64,000 nucleotides of DNA, taken from Roseateles oligotrophus (lineage in GTDB: Bacteria > Pseudomonadota > Gammaproteobacteria > Burkholderiales > Burkholderiaceae_C). Below, in pieces: positions 48,240 through 56,878 of the stretch; position 1 is the stretch's first letter; every line of letters starts with the position of its first letter. The notes under the pieces were generated by a model. The model had not been told where the DNA came from. It was given only the letters and a program-made list of their open reading frames with translations, and made no database searches. The position numbers and the translations under genes are program-made. The stretch is taken from contig NZ_JACHLP010000012.1 in assembly GCF_014204525.1 (NCBI RefSeq), positions 1 to 64,000 of the forward strand, in the 5' to 3' direction.

Positions 48240-50516
48240 ATGCACCATCATCATCCTGTTGAAGCGTCGCCGCAGCATCCGCAATGGAGCACCTTGCAAG
48301 CTCGCCTTTCTGGCGAGGAGAACGTTCAAGCCCATCTGGAGGTTGACCTCGATTCACAGATGCGCTTTGCCAGCGGCCTGCTGGCGCTGACGAATCAGCG
48401 CTTGCTGGCCTGGGATCCGGCCACGGGCGAATGGCGTGAGTGGGCGCTGACACCGGCGACCGAGCTGCGCATCAGCGATCACGCCGGCATCGGCAGCCTG
48501 GAGTTGCAGAACGAGCAAGGGCGCCTGGCCCTCTGGCGCTTCACGCTGCAGATCAATCTGCAGGCCCAGCGCTTCCAGGAGGCTTTTGAGCGCCGCGCCG
48601 AAGTGGGCGGCGGCGAGGGCGAGGACCTGGAGTTCTGCCCCAGCTGCAAGGCGCCCCTGCCGGCCGAGAGCGAGGAATGCCCCACCTGCGCCCGCGAGCT
48701 GCACACCCCGCCCTCGACCTGGGTGCTCTTGCGCCTGTGGCGTTTTGCCCGGCCCTACCAGGGCCAGCTGCTGCTGGGCTTCATGCTGATGTTGGGCGCC
48801 ACCGGCGCCACCCTGGTCGGCCCCTATCTGTACCGGCCGCTGATGGACGAGGTGCTGATCCCCTTCCAGGCCGGCCAGAAGATAGACCCCGGCCTGGTGG
48901 CTTTTTACTTGAGCGGACTCTTGGGCGCCGGCCTGGTGTCCTGGCTGCTGGGCTGGGCCAAGACCTATGTGTTGGCCCTGGTGTCGGAGCGCATCGCCGC
49001 CGATCTGCGCACCCACACCTTCGAACACCTGCTGTCGCTGTCGCTGGAGTATTTCGGCAATAAGCGCACCGGGGATCTGATGTCCCGCATCGGCTCCGAG
49101 ACCGACCGCATCAGCGTCTTCCTGTCCCTGCATGCGTTGGACTTCATCTCCGACGTGCTGATGCTGACCATGACGGCGGTGATTCTGTTCAATATCAATC
49201 ACTGGCTGGCCTTGGCCACCCTGGTGCCCCTGCCCTTCATCGCCTGGATGATCCATCTGGTGCGCGACCGCCTGCGCACCGGCTTCGAGAAGATAGACCG
49301 GGTCTGGGGCGAGGTGACCTCGGTGCTGGCCGACACCATCCCCGGCATCCGCGTGGTCAAGGCCTTCGCCCAGGAAAAGCGCGAGGCCAAGCGCTTCAAG
49401 GACGCCAACGACAACAACCTCAAGGTCAATGACAAGCTGAACAAGACCTGGAGCTTGTTCACCCCCACCGTCTCCCTGCTGACCGAGATGGGCTTGCTGG
49501 TGGTCTGGGCCTACGGCATCTACCTGATCTCGCATCAGGACATCACGGTGGGCGTGCTGACCTCCTTCCTGGCCTATATCGGCCGCTTCTACGGCCGCAT
49601 GGATTCGATGAGCCGCATCGTCTCGGTGACGCAGAAGGCGGCGGCCGGCGCCAAGCGCATCTTCGACATCCTGGACCACCAATCCAATGTGCCCGAGCCC
49701 GCCAACCCGGTGGCGCTAGACAAGGTGCAGGGCGGTCTGCAGATCGAGGACATCGGCTTCCGCTACGGCAACCGTGCCGTCATCCGCGGCCTCAGCCTGG
49801 AGATCAAGCCCGGTGAGATGATTGGTTTGGTCGGCCATAGCGGCTCGGGCAAGAGCACGCTGGTGAATTTGATCTGCCGCTTCTACGACGTCACCGAGGG
49901 CGGCATCCGCGTCGATGGCGTGGACCTGCGCCGCATCCGTGTGGCCGACTACCGCCGCCACATCGGCCTGGTGCTGCAAGAGCCCTTCCTCTTCTTCGGC
50001 ACCATTGCCGAGAACATCGCCTACGGCAAGCCGGACGCCACGCGCGAGGAAATCGTCGCCGCCGCCCGCGCCGCCCATGCGCATGAGTTCATCCTGCGCC
50101 TGCCCCAGGGCTATGACTCCCTGGTGGGCGAGCGCGGCCAGGGTCTTTCGGGCGGCGAGCGTCAGCGCATCTCCATCGCCCGCGCCCTCTTGATCGACCC
50201 GCGCATCCTGATCCTCGACGAAGCCACCTCCTCGGTGGACACCGAGACCGAGAAGGAAATCCAGAAGGCGCTGGACAATCTGGTGCAGGGCCGCACGACG
50301 ATTGCCATCGCCCACCGCCTGTCAACGCTGCGCAAGGCCGACCGCCTGGTGGTGATGGATCGCGGCCAGGTGGTGGAAGTGGGCCCGCACGACGAGTTGA
50401 TGGAAAAGCGCGGCCATTACTGGCGCCTCTACGAAGCGCAGGCTCGCCGCATCGATGCCGAGGACGAAGTGCCCCTGCTGCCGCCCAATCTGTCCGCCCA
50501 CACGATCAGCGCCTGA
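48240..50516 (+). CDS. cyanophycin metabolism-associated ABC transporter (exporter type, zinc ribbon)
   Basis: The protein has 758 residues. The N-terminal region (1-125) is a PH-like beta domain without membrane segments. A zinc ribbon follows with C133, C136, C147 and C150 (CPSC...CPTC). Six membrane helices (about 165-450) and one ATPase domain complete it, with Walker A GHSGSGKST (K538), signature LSGGERQRIS and Walker B ILILDEATSS. It works as a homodimer or with a partner. ABC proteins of this kind occur next to cyanophycin synthetases in betaproteobacteria; the cargo is unknown. The ATG start at 48240 has no clear ribosome site; a GTG at 48177 is the alternative. Confidence 0.85.
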   Translation: MHHHHPVEASPQHPQWSTLQARLSGEENVQAHLEVDLDSQMRFASGLLALTNQRLLAWDPATGEWREWALTPATELRISDHAGIGSLELQNEQGRLALWRFTLQINLQAQRFQEAFERRAEVGGGEGEDLEFCPSCKAPLPAESEECPTCARELHTPPSTWVLLRLWRFARPYQGQLLLGFMLMLGATGATLVGPYLYRPLMDEVLIPFQAGQKIDPGLVAFYLSGLLGAGLVSWLLGWAKTYVLALVSERIAADLRTHTFEHLLSLSLEYFGNKRTGDLMSRIGSETDRISVFLSLHALDFISDVLMLTMTAVILFNINHWLALATLVPLPFIAWMIHLVRDRLRTGFEKIDRVWGEVTSVLADTIPGIRVVKAFAQEKREAKRFKDANDNNLKVNDKLNKTWSLFTPTVSLLTEMGLLVVWAYGIYLISHQDITVGVLTSFLAYIGRFYGRMDSMSRIVSVTQKAAAGAKRIFDILDHQSNVPEPANPVALDKVQGGLQIEDIGFRYGNRAVIRGLSLEIKPGEMIGLVGHSGSGKSTLVNLICRFYDVTEGGIRVDGVDLRRIRVADYRRHIGLVLQEPFLFFGTIAENIAYGKPDATREEIVAAARAAHAHEFILRLPQGYDSLVGERGQGLSGGERQRISIARALLIDPRILILDEATSSVDTETEKEIQKALDNLVQGRTTIAIAHRLSTLRKADRLVVMDRGQVVEVGPHDELMEKRGHYWRLYEAQARRIDAEDEVPLLPPNLSAHTISA

Positions 50517-50526
50517 GGTGCCCATC

Positions 50527-51000
50527 ATGACCATCACCGCTTATCAAAAACTGCAACGCAATGCCTTCGGCCGCCTGGTGCTGACCGACACCGAGGGCCA
50601 GGTGCACGAGGGCGTCGTGCCCGTGCGTGCCCACCCGATCTCGGCGCCGGACGAGGGCGTCTCCCTGGTCGGCCAGGACGGCCACGAGCTGCTGTGGGTG
50701 GACCGCCTCTCGGCCCTGCCCGCGGCCGAGCGCGAGCTGTTGCAGGCCGAGTTGGCCAGCCGCGACTTCATGCCCAGCATCCAGCGCATCCGCAAGGTCT
50801 CGACCTTCTCCACCCCCAGCCAGTGGACGGTGGAGACCGACCGCGGCGAGACGCAATTCATCCTGCGTACCGAGGAAGACATCCGCCGCCTGGGCGAGGG
50901 CCGCCTGCTGATCGCCAGCAGCCACGGCCTGCAGATGCTGGTGCCCGACCGCTTCGCGCTGGACAAGGGCTCCAAGAAGTTGCTGGAGCGCTTCTTGTAA
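50527..51000 (+). CDS. DUF1854 protein, cyanophycin-associated
   Basis: This 157-residue soluble protein starts 10 bases after the ABC gene stop. It contains FGRLVLTDTEGQVHEGVVPVRAHPIS (26 residues; key part EGVVPVRAHPIS) and a middle motif VSTFSTPSQWTVETDRGETQF. A C-terminal LIASSHGLQMLVPD closes the domain. This is the DUF1854 pattern, a family found with the ABC transporter above. It has no catalytic signature that I recognise. A role as an accessory or regulatory subunit of the transporter is likely from position. Confidence 0.85.
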   Translation: MTITAYQKLQRNAFGRLVLTDTEGQVHEGVVPVRAHPISAPDEGVSLVGQDGHELLWVDRLSALPAAERELLQAELASRDFMPSIQRIRKVSTFSTPSQWTVETDRGETQFILRTEEDIRRLGEGRLLIASSHGLQMLVPDRFALDKGSKKLLERFL

Positions 51001-51003
51001 ATC

Positions 51004-51669
51004 TCAGCGGGCCAGGCCGCGCCACAGCAGCCAGGCCGCCACCACCGGGTAGAGCAGGCCCAGCGGCGCCAGCATCAGCAGATTCGCCTGTTGGCCGATA
51101 AAGCCCTGGGCCACGGTGACGATCTGCAGCAGCGTGGCGGCCACGCCCAAGCCCAGCAGGGCTCGCGGCAGGGCGGCCGCCCGCGCCAGCAAGACAAAGA
51201 ACAGCAAGAGGCCCAGTCCGCCAAAAGCCTTGCCCGCGTAGTGGAAACCATTGCGCAAGCCCTTCAGCAGCTCGGCCACCGGGCCGTAGGCCTCGGCCAG
51301 CTGGGGCTGGGCCAGAAAGCTGGCGCTGAGGCTGCGCATGGCCGCCAAGGCGCTGCCCTCCACCAGGCATAGCGCCAGCTCGGCCACCGACAAAGCCAGG
51401 CAGAAGATGCTCAGCAAGGGCTGGCGATCGCCGTAGCGCTGGCGCAGCAGCACGCTGATCCACAGGCCTAGCAGGGCCAGGCTCAAATCCATCAGCACCG
51501 CCGCGCCAATGGCCGGGCCCTGGCCGGCCGCCTCGGGCAGAAAGCCGGCCTTGCCCCAGACCAGGGGCTGCAGGGCGAAGTTGGAGAGCAGCCCCAGCGC
51601 GAAGCTCAAAAGCATCAGGGCGCCGATCAGGCGGTCCGGGGCGAGGGGCTGGTTTGGCTTGGAATTCAT
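51004..51669 (-). CDS. DUF4386-type membrane protein
   Basis: This 221-residue protein has about six membrane helices and starts with the polar MNSKPNQPLAPDRLIGALMLLSFA. The spacing of helices and the RNGFHYAGKAFGGLGLLLFF stretch match DUF4386 proteins, whose role is unknown. It ends three bases after the DUF1854 gene end, tail to tail. It is probably not part of the cyanophycin unit. Confidence 0.7.
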   Translation of the reverse strand: MNSKPNQPLAPDRLIGALMLLSFALGLLSNFALQPLVWGKAGFLPEAAGQGPAIGAAVLMDLSLALLGLWISVLLRQRYGDRQPLLSIFCLALSVAELALCLVEGSALAAMRSLSASFLAQPQLAEAYGPVAELLKGLRNGFHYAGKAFGGLGLLLFFVLLARAAALPRALLGLGVAATLLQIVTVAQGFIGQQANLLMLAPLGLLYPVVAAWLLWRGLAR

Positions 51670-51792
51670 GGCGCATGCTCAGGGTTGAGATGAGCCTCAC
51701 TGTGCGCATCGCCGCCCTGGCCCTCAAGCGCGCTGCGCATGAGCCGCCGCTACAGCCACATGAGTGGCGCTGGGCGCGGCCCCAATTTCTTT

Positions 51793-52596
51793 TCAATCGG
51801 CGCGGAAGTGGTGCACAAAGCTGCGGCTGACCGGCAGCACTTCGGGCCTGTCCTTCAGATGCAGCTCGGCCGTCTCGTTGGCGCCGCGCACGACCTGGCG
51901 CACGGCCGCCAGATTGACGGCGACCGAGCGGTGGATCTGCTGGAACTGCGCCGGGTCCAGCTGGGCGAGCAAGTCCTTCAGCGGGGTCCGCACCACGGCT
52001 TCGGCCGGCCCCGCGCCCTCGCCGCGCCAGGCGATCACGGTGTAGCGCTCGTCGGAGCGCAGATAGGCGATCTCCTGCACCGGGATCAGGCGCAGCACCG
52101 CGCCCACCGAGGCCTTGATCCAGCGCAGCGCTGCGGGCTTGGCGGCCGGGGCCGGGCTGGGCCCCTGGGCTTGCAGCTGCAGCAGCAGGCGCGCCAGCAA
52201 GGCGTCGTCCAGGGTCGGGGCCGCCGGGCTCAGGGCCAGGCGTTCACGCAGGCGGGCCACGCAGCGGGCCAGGCGTTCGGCCTCGACCGGCTTGACCAGA
52301 TAGTCCAGCGCGCCCTGCTCGAAAGCCTGCAAGGCGTACTGGTCGTAGGCGCTGATGAAGACGATGTGGCAGCGGCCGGCCAGTTTGCGGGCCAGCTCGA
52401 TGCCGCTGAGGCCCGGCATGTGGATATCCAGAAAGCACACATCGGGCCGCTGCTGCTCAAACATCTCCAGCGCCTCCAGGCCGTGGCGGGCCTGGGCGCA
52501 GACCTGCAACTCGGGCCAGCAAGCGGCGAGCTGGCGTTGCAGGCGCTGGCGCAGCAGGGGCTCGTCGTCTGCGATCAGGGCGCGGGGTGGGTTCAT
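51793..52596 (-). CDS. LytTR-type response regulator
   Basis: This 267-residue regulator has a receiver domain (1-120, phospho-acceptor D57 in VCFLDIHMPG). A LytTR DNA-binding domain follows at about 165-265, containing VQEIAYLRSDERYT, then QIHRSVAVN. AGGAGG lies before the ATG at 52596. It follows its partner kinase by 11 bases on the same strand. The target genes are unknown. Confidence 0.92.
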   Translation of the reverse strand: MNPPRALIADDEPLLRQRLQRQLAACWPELQVCAQARHGLEALEMFEQQRPDVCFLDIHMPGLSGIELARKLAGRCHIVFISAYDQYALQAFEQGALDYLVKPVEAERLARCVARLRERLALSPAAPTLDDALLARLLLQLQAQGPSPAPAAKPAALRWIKASVGAVLRLIPVQEIAYLRSDERYTVIAWRGEGAGPAEAVVRTPLKDLLAQLDPAQFQQIHRSVAVNLAAVRQVVRGANETAELHLKDRPEVLPVSRSFVHHFRAD

Positions 52597-52607
52597 CCTT
52601 GTCCTCC

Positions 52608-53660
52608 TCAGTCTTTGCGGGCCGGCCATTCCAGTTCGACGGTGAAACCGTGAGGTTCCGGTGCGCTGAGCTTCAGGCTTATGTCTGGGCCAAACAAGGC
52701 CTCCAGGCGCTCGCGCAGGCGGATCAGGCCGGTGCCCAGGCCGCTGCTGTGGGCTTGCAGGCCCTCGCCGCTGTCGCTGACGCGGGCGCGGCAGCGGCCC
52801 GCCTGTTCTTGCACCGTCAGTTCGATATGGCCACCGTCGAGGCTGGGGTCTAGCCCATGGCGGATGGCGTTCTCCACCAGGGTCATCAGGGTCAGCGGTG
52901 GGCAGAGCAAGGCCTCGCAGCCGGGTCCGATTTCGATGCAGAACGTCAGCCGGTCCGGCATGCGCAATTGCATCAGGGCCAGATAGGCACGCACCCGCTC
53001 CAGCTCCTGGCCCAGGCGGGCCTGCGGCTCGTGCAGACGCGGCACGGCGGCGCGCAGATAGGCGATCAGCTGGCTCAGCACCGGGCCGGCCTGGGGCGAG
53101 CCCTCTTCCACCAGGGCCTGCACATTGGCCAGGGTGTTGAACAGGAAATGCGGTTGCACCTGGGCTTGCAGCAGCTGCAGTTGGGCGCCCAGCACCTGGC
53201 GCTCCAGCTCGCCGCGCTGCTGCTCGGCCTGGCGCACGGCGGCGTCGCGCTGGCGCAGCAGGGCGCTCATGGCCGTCCAGGGGCCGATCAGGCAGCCCAG
53301 AAAGCAAAAGGCGAATACGGCCTCCAGCCGCTTGGGGTCTTGCCAGAAGGGGCCGGCCTCGGCCGGAAAGGCCAGTTGGTAGAACAGCAGCACCGTGAGC
53401 GGAATCGCCAGCGCTACCGCGCCGACCTGCCAGGCCCAGCGTGCAATGCCTGCGGGCAGGCGGCGCGGCCAGCGCTCGGCGATGCAAAACGCCGCCAGGC
53501 CGGCCAAGGTGGGCAGGCCCACGCGCAGCAGCAGGGCGGCCCAGCGGTCCAGCCACAACGGCAGAAAAAAGAGATAGACCGGCAGGGCGGCCAGCAAGGC
53601 CGTGCGCAGGCGGCGCCAGCCCGGCAGGCGTTGGAGGGTGCTGAGACTTGGCAGGGGCAT
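52608..53660 (-). CDS. LytS/AlgZ-type sensor histidine kinase
   Basis: This 350-residue kinase has four membrane helices at its N-terminus (about 20-135). The His_kinase domain has the acceptor in QVQPHFLFN (H171), and the ATPase domain has ENAIRHG and GLGTGLIRLRERL. It lacks an extracellular sensor domain. It forms a two-component system with the LytTR regulator immediately downstream. The signal cannot be told from the sequence. Confidence 0.9.
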   Translation of the reverse strand: MPLPSLSTLQRLPGWRRLRTALLAALPVYLFFLPLWLDRWAALLLRVGLPTLAGLAAFCIAERWPRRLPAGIARWAWQVGAVALAIPLTVLLFYQLAFPAEAGPFWQDPKRLEAVFAFCFLGCLIGPWTAMSALLRQRDAAVRQAEQQRGELERQVLGAQLQLLQAQVQPHFLFNTLANVQALVEEGSPQAGPVLSQLIAYLRAAVPRLHEPQARLGQELERVRAYLALMQLRMPDRLTFCIEIGPGCEALLCPPLTLMTLVENAIRHGLDPSLDGGHIELTVQEQAGRCRARVSDSGEGLQAHSSGLGTGLIRLRERLEALFGPDISLKLSAPEPHGFTVELEWPARKD

Positions 53661-53738
53661 GCCCCAGTGTCGCAGCCTGGCGGCGGGCGGGGCAGGGCGT
53701 CCTGCTTGAGTGGCGCCTGGCGCGCCACGAGATGCGGT

Positions 53739-54716
53739 TTAAGCCATCACCTGCTGCGCCACCCAGGTGTAGAGCGGGATGCCCAGCAAGATATTGAAGG
53801 GGAAGGTCAGGCCCAGCGACATGCCCAGGTAGAGCGAGGGGTTGGCCTCGGGGATGGCATGCCGTATCACCGCCGGCACGGCGATATAGGAGGCGCTGGC
53901 CGCCAGCACCATCAGCAGGGCGGTGTCGCCGACCGAGAGGCTCAGGGCCGCCGCCATGCCTAGCGCCAAGCCTGCATGCACCAGCGGGAAGACCAGGGCG
54001 TAGACGATCAGCCAGGGCGACTGATTCCTCAGCCCGCCCATATTGCGCGCCGCCGCCAGGCCCATGTCCAGCAGGAAGAAGGACAACATGCCCTTGAAAA
54101 GATCGGTGGAGAAGGGCTTGAGCGCCGCCTGGCCCGCATCGCCGCTGAGCAGGCCCACGGCCATGGCACCCAGCAGCAGCAGCTGGGCGCCGTCGGTCAG
54201 CGATTCGTGCAGGATCTTGCCCAGCGGGGCGTCGGTCGCCTGAGTGGCCGGGGCGCCGGCCTGGCGCTGCTGCTTGCGCACCCAGTTGGCCAGCAGCACG
54301 GCCATGATGATGGCGGGTGATTCCATCAAGGCCATGGCCGCCGCCATATGGCCGCCGTAGGCGATGTCGTGGTTATTGAGGTACTGGGTGGCGGTGATGA
54401 AGCTGACGGCGCTGACCGAGCCGTAGGTGGCGGCGATGGCGGCGGCGTCAAAACCGCCGATGCGGCGCTTGAGCAGGACATATCCCAGGGCGGGCACCAG
54501 CACGGCCAGAGCCAAGGCCACGCCCAGGCTCAGCGCCACCTCACGCGTCAGGCCTGACTGGGCCAGGGCGAAACCGCCCTTCAGCCCGAGCGCCATCAGC
54601 AGATAGAGCGATAGAAAGCGCGAGATGGGGGCCGGAATCTCCAGATTCGATTTCAGCGCCCCCGCCAAAATACCAAAAACAAAGAACAGGATGGCGGGGT
54701 CGAGAAAGCTCTGCAT
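53739..54716 (-). CDS. sbtA: SbtA-like sodium-dependent bicarbonate permease
   Basis: This 325-residue membrane protein of the SbtA family has ten helices in two inverted halves. Recognisable parts are FFVFGILAGALKSNLEIP, AATYGSVSAVSFITATQYL and NHDIAYGGHMAAAMALMESPA. Cyanobacterial SbtA imports bicarbonate with sodium. Homologues are frequent in heterotrophs, where they may supply bicarbonate for carboxylases. No SbtB (PII-like) gene is beside it. A carbonic anhydrase gene lies 4.3 kb away on the other strand. Confidence 0.85.
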   Translation of the reverse strand: MQSFLDPAILFFVFGILAGALKSNLEIPAPISRFLSLYLLMALGLKGGFALAQSGLTREVALSLGVALALAVLVPALGYVLLKRRIGGFDAAAIAATYGSVSAVSFITATQYLNNHDIAYGGHMAAAMALMESPAIIMAVLLANWVRKQQRQAGAPATQATDAPLGKILHESLTDGAQLLLLGAMAVGLLSGDAGQAALKPFSTDLFKGMLSFFLLDMGLAAARNMGGLRNQSPWLIVYALVFPLVHAGLALGMAAALSLSVGDTALLMVLAASASYIAVPAVIRHAIPEANPSLYLGMSLGLTFPFNILLGIPLYTWVAQQVMA

Positions 54717-54760
54717 GTCCGGCTAAAAGCCCTTCTTGGTTTGGGTGGCGCTGCGTGGCC

Positions 54761-54916
54761 TCAGGTCAACCAGGCGCCGAGACCGGCGATCATGCTGCCG
54801 GTGCCGACACCGGCCAGCAATTTGGCATCGCGCGGATTGTCATTGCGGAATTCGCAAAAAGCCGCCCAGAGGACGGCTGCTGCGATGAAGGCGATGCACA
54901 GAAAAAGGCTGTTCAT
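54761..54916 (-). CDS. small membrane protein of 51 residues
   Basis: The frame starts ATG and reads MNSLFLCIAFIAAAVLWAAF, then a polar CEFRNDNPRDAKLLAG stretch, then a second hydrophobic part ending GAWLT and a stop. It lies between the Bax-inhibitor-like gene and the SbtA-like gene on their shared strand. The hydrophobic helix, charged middle and absence of internal stops make it a plausible small protein. No ribosome site is seen and no family is known to me. Confidence 0.45.
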   Translation of the reverse strand: MNSLFLCIAFIAAAVLWAAFCEFRNDNPRDAKLLAGVGTGSMIAGLGAWLT

Positions 54917-54938
54917 GCGCGTCTGTTGACAGTGTATT

Positions 54939-55688
54939 TCAGTCGTTAGAGCTGCCGAAGCCGAACAGGCTCAGCAAGCTGGTGAACAGATTGAAGATGG
55001 AGACGAACAGGCTCACCGTGGCCAGCACATAGTTGGTCTCGCCACCGTTCACGATGCGGCTGGTCTCGAACATGATCAGGCCGGCCGACAGCAGGGCCAC
55101 CATGGCGGAGACGGCCAGGCTCAGCGCCGGGATCTGCAGGAAGGCGGCGGCCAGGCCGGTCAGCACCGCGATCACCATGCCGGCGAACAGGAAGCCGCCC
55201 ATGAAGCTCAGGTCACGCTTGCTGCTCAGCACCCAGGCCGACAGGGCCAGGAAGGTGGCGCCGGTGGCGGCCAGGGCCAGCATCACGGTTTGCGCGCCGC
55301 CCGGCAGGGACAGGGACTTGGCCAGCAAGGGGCCCAGGGAGTAGCCCATGAAGCCGGTCAGGGCGAACACCAGGGGCACGGCGACGCCGCTGTTCTGCTT
55401 TTTGTGGATGGCGAACAGCAGGCCGAAGTAGGCGACCAGGGTGATGATCAGCCCGGGTGCGGGCAGCTTGAAGGCCACGCCAGCGGCGGCCACGGCCGCG
55501 CTGAACAGCAGGGTCATGGACAGCAGGGCGTAGGTATTGCGCAGCACGCGGCTGGCCGAGGGCGCCAGGGCCTGGCTGCCGTGCTGCGAGGCAGGCATGC
55601 TGTAGGGTTGGGCCTCATGCGGCAAAGGCATGGCCGTGGCTTGGGCGGGCTTGGCGTCTTGGCGGGGGTAGGAGTCGTACAGGCTCAT
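54939..55688 (-). CDS. Bax inhibitor-1 / YccA family membrane protein
   Basis: This 249-residue protein starts MSLYDSYPRQDAK with AAAGGAAA upstream. A polar N-terminal tail (1-50) is followed by seven membrane helices. The helices carry BI-1 family features, including RNTYALLSMTLLFSA and VALLSAGLIMFETSRIVNGG. YccA in E. coli interacts with the FtsH protease; the role here is inferred by family only. A longer frame to 55751 lacks family similarity. Confidence 0.9.
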   Translation of the reverse strand: MSLYDSYPRQDAKPAQATAMPLPHEAQPYSMPASQHGSQALAPSASRVLRNTYALLSMTLLFSAAVAAAGVAFKLPAPGLIITLVAYFGLLFAIHKKQNSGVAVPLVFALTGFMGYSLGPLLAKSLSLPGGAQTVMLALAATGATFLALSAWVLSSKRDLSFMGGFLFAGMVIAVLTGLAAAFLQIPALSLAVSAMVALLSAGLIMFETSRIVNGGETNYVLATVSLFVSIFNLFTSLLSLFGFGSSND

Positions 55689-55840
55689 CGCGTTTCCTTT
55701 GGCGGTGGACGAACAGAGGTTTCGTGAATGAGGGGCAGGATAGGCGAGCAAGCCTGCAAGAAAAAGCAGAGAATGGATGACAGACGCTTCCGAAAAACAT
55801 TGGACATTCCAGTGCCGACGGAGGCCAGCGAGGAGCGGAT

Positions 55841-56728
55841 ATGAGTCTTGATTTCAGCTATCGGCATCTGTACTACTTCTGGGTCGTGGCCAAGGAGGGC
55901 GGTTTGTCCAAGGCCGCCGAGCGCTTAGGCATGGCGGTGCAGACGGTCAGCACCCAGGTGCGGGAGCTGGAGCGCTCGCTGGGCTTTGCCCTGCTCAAGC
56001 CGGCCGGGCGCGGCGTGGCCCTGACCGACGCGGGCGTGGCGGCGCTGCGCCAGGCCGACCAGATCTTTCAGCTGGGCGAGCAATTGCCGGCCCTGCTGCG
56101 CGAGGCCGTGGGTTCGCCGGTGGTGCGTCTGGCCGTGGGCATCTCGGACGGCCTGCCCAAGCTGGCGGTGCGCCAGCTGATGCAGCCCATCGTCGACGCC
56201 GAGCCCAATCTGCGCCTGCTCTGCCACGAAGATCAGTTCGAAGGCCTGCTGGCCGAGCTGGCCCTGCACCGCCTGGACGTGGTTTTGTCCGACCGGCCCG
56301 CGCCCACCAATCCCAATCTCAAGGTCTACAGCCATTCCCTGGGTTTCTCGGCCATGGCCTGGTATGCGCCGGCGGCCTTGTACGAGACGGCGGCGCGCGA
56401 CTTCCCGCGCTCCCTGGCCGATGTGCCCCTGCTGCTGCCCACCACCCAGGCGGCCGTGCGCCTGCGCCTGGACCAATGGCTGGAGCGCCAAGGCATACGC
56501 GCCCGCATTGCCGGCGAGTTCGAGGACAGCGCCTTGCTGGCCACGTTCGGCTCGGGCGGCTTCGGCGTCTTCCCGGCGGCCGAGCTGATGCAGGAAAAGC
56601 TCACCGCCCGCTACGAGCTGCGCAAGGTGGGCGTCTGCGAAGGGGTGGAGGAGCATTACTTCGCCATCGGCACGAACAAGAAAATCTCCCACCCGCTGGT
56701 GCGCCGCCTGCTGCCGGACCGGGTTTGA
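55841..56728 (+). CDS. LysR-family regulator, NhaR type
   Basis: This 295-residue protein has an N-terminal helix-turn-helix (5-65: YYFWVVAKEGGLSKAAERLG). An effector domain at about 90-290 contains FGSGGFGVFPA. The opening LDFSYRHLYYFWVVAKEGG and the body follow the NhaR subgroup, which activates the sodium/proton antiporter gene nhaA in E. coli. No nhaA gene is near. It is divergent from the BI-1 gene over about 150 bases, and that may be its target. Confidence 0.85.
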   Translation: MSLDFSYRHLYYFWVVAKEGGLSKAAERLGMAVQTVSTQVRELERSLGFALLKPAGRGVALTDAGVAALRQADQIFQLGEQLPALLREAVGSPVVRLAVGISDGLPKLAVRQLMQPIVDAEPNLRLLCHEDQFEGLLAELALHRLDVVLSDRPAPTNPNLKVYSHSLGFSAMAWYAPAALYETAARDFPRSLADVPLLLPTTQAAVRLRLDQWLERQGIRARIAGEFEDSALLATFGSGGFGVFPAAELMQEKLTARYELRKVGVCEGVEEHYFAIGTNKKISHPLVRRLLPDRV

Positions 56729-56777
56729 AGGACTTGACCTCGCCGGGGGCGCAAGCCTTAGAATCCGGCGCTAGTTG

Positions 56778-56793
56778 ACGTTTACGTAAACGT
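56778..56793. promoter_or_regulatory. perfect 16-bp palindrome upstream of isovaleryl-CoA dehydrogenase
   Basis: ACGTTTACGTAAACGT reads the same on both strands and lies 86 bases before the liuA start, just inside a TTGACG box. MerR-family LiuR regulators of leucine/isovalerate degradation in proteobacteria are known to bind ACGT-rich palindromes of this kind. That comparison is from memory. A second short inverted repeat (AGTCAA/TTGACT) follows at 56834-56850. Confidence 0.6.
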
Positions 56794-56878
56794 TAGTTGA
56801 GCGTTGGGCGAGGCGGCCACTCTCGCGCCAGCAAGTCAAAAAAATTGACTCTGACCCCAATAATTTCTGGAGACACGC

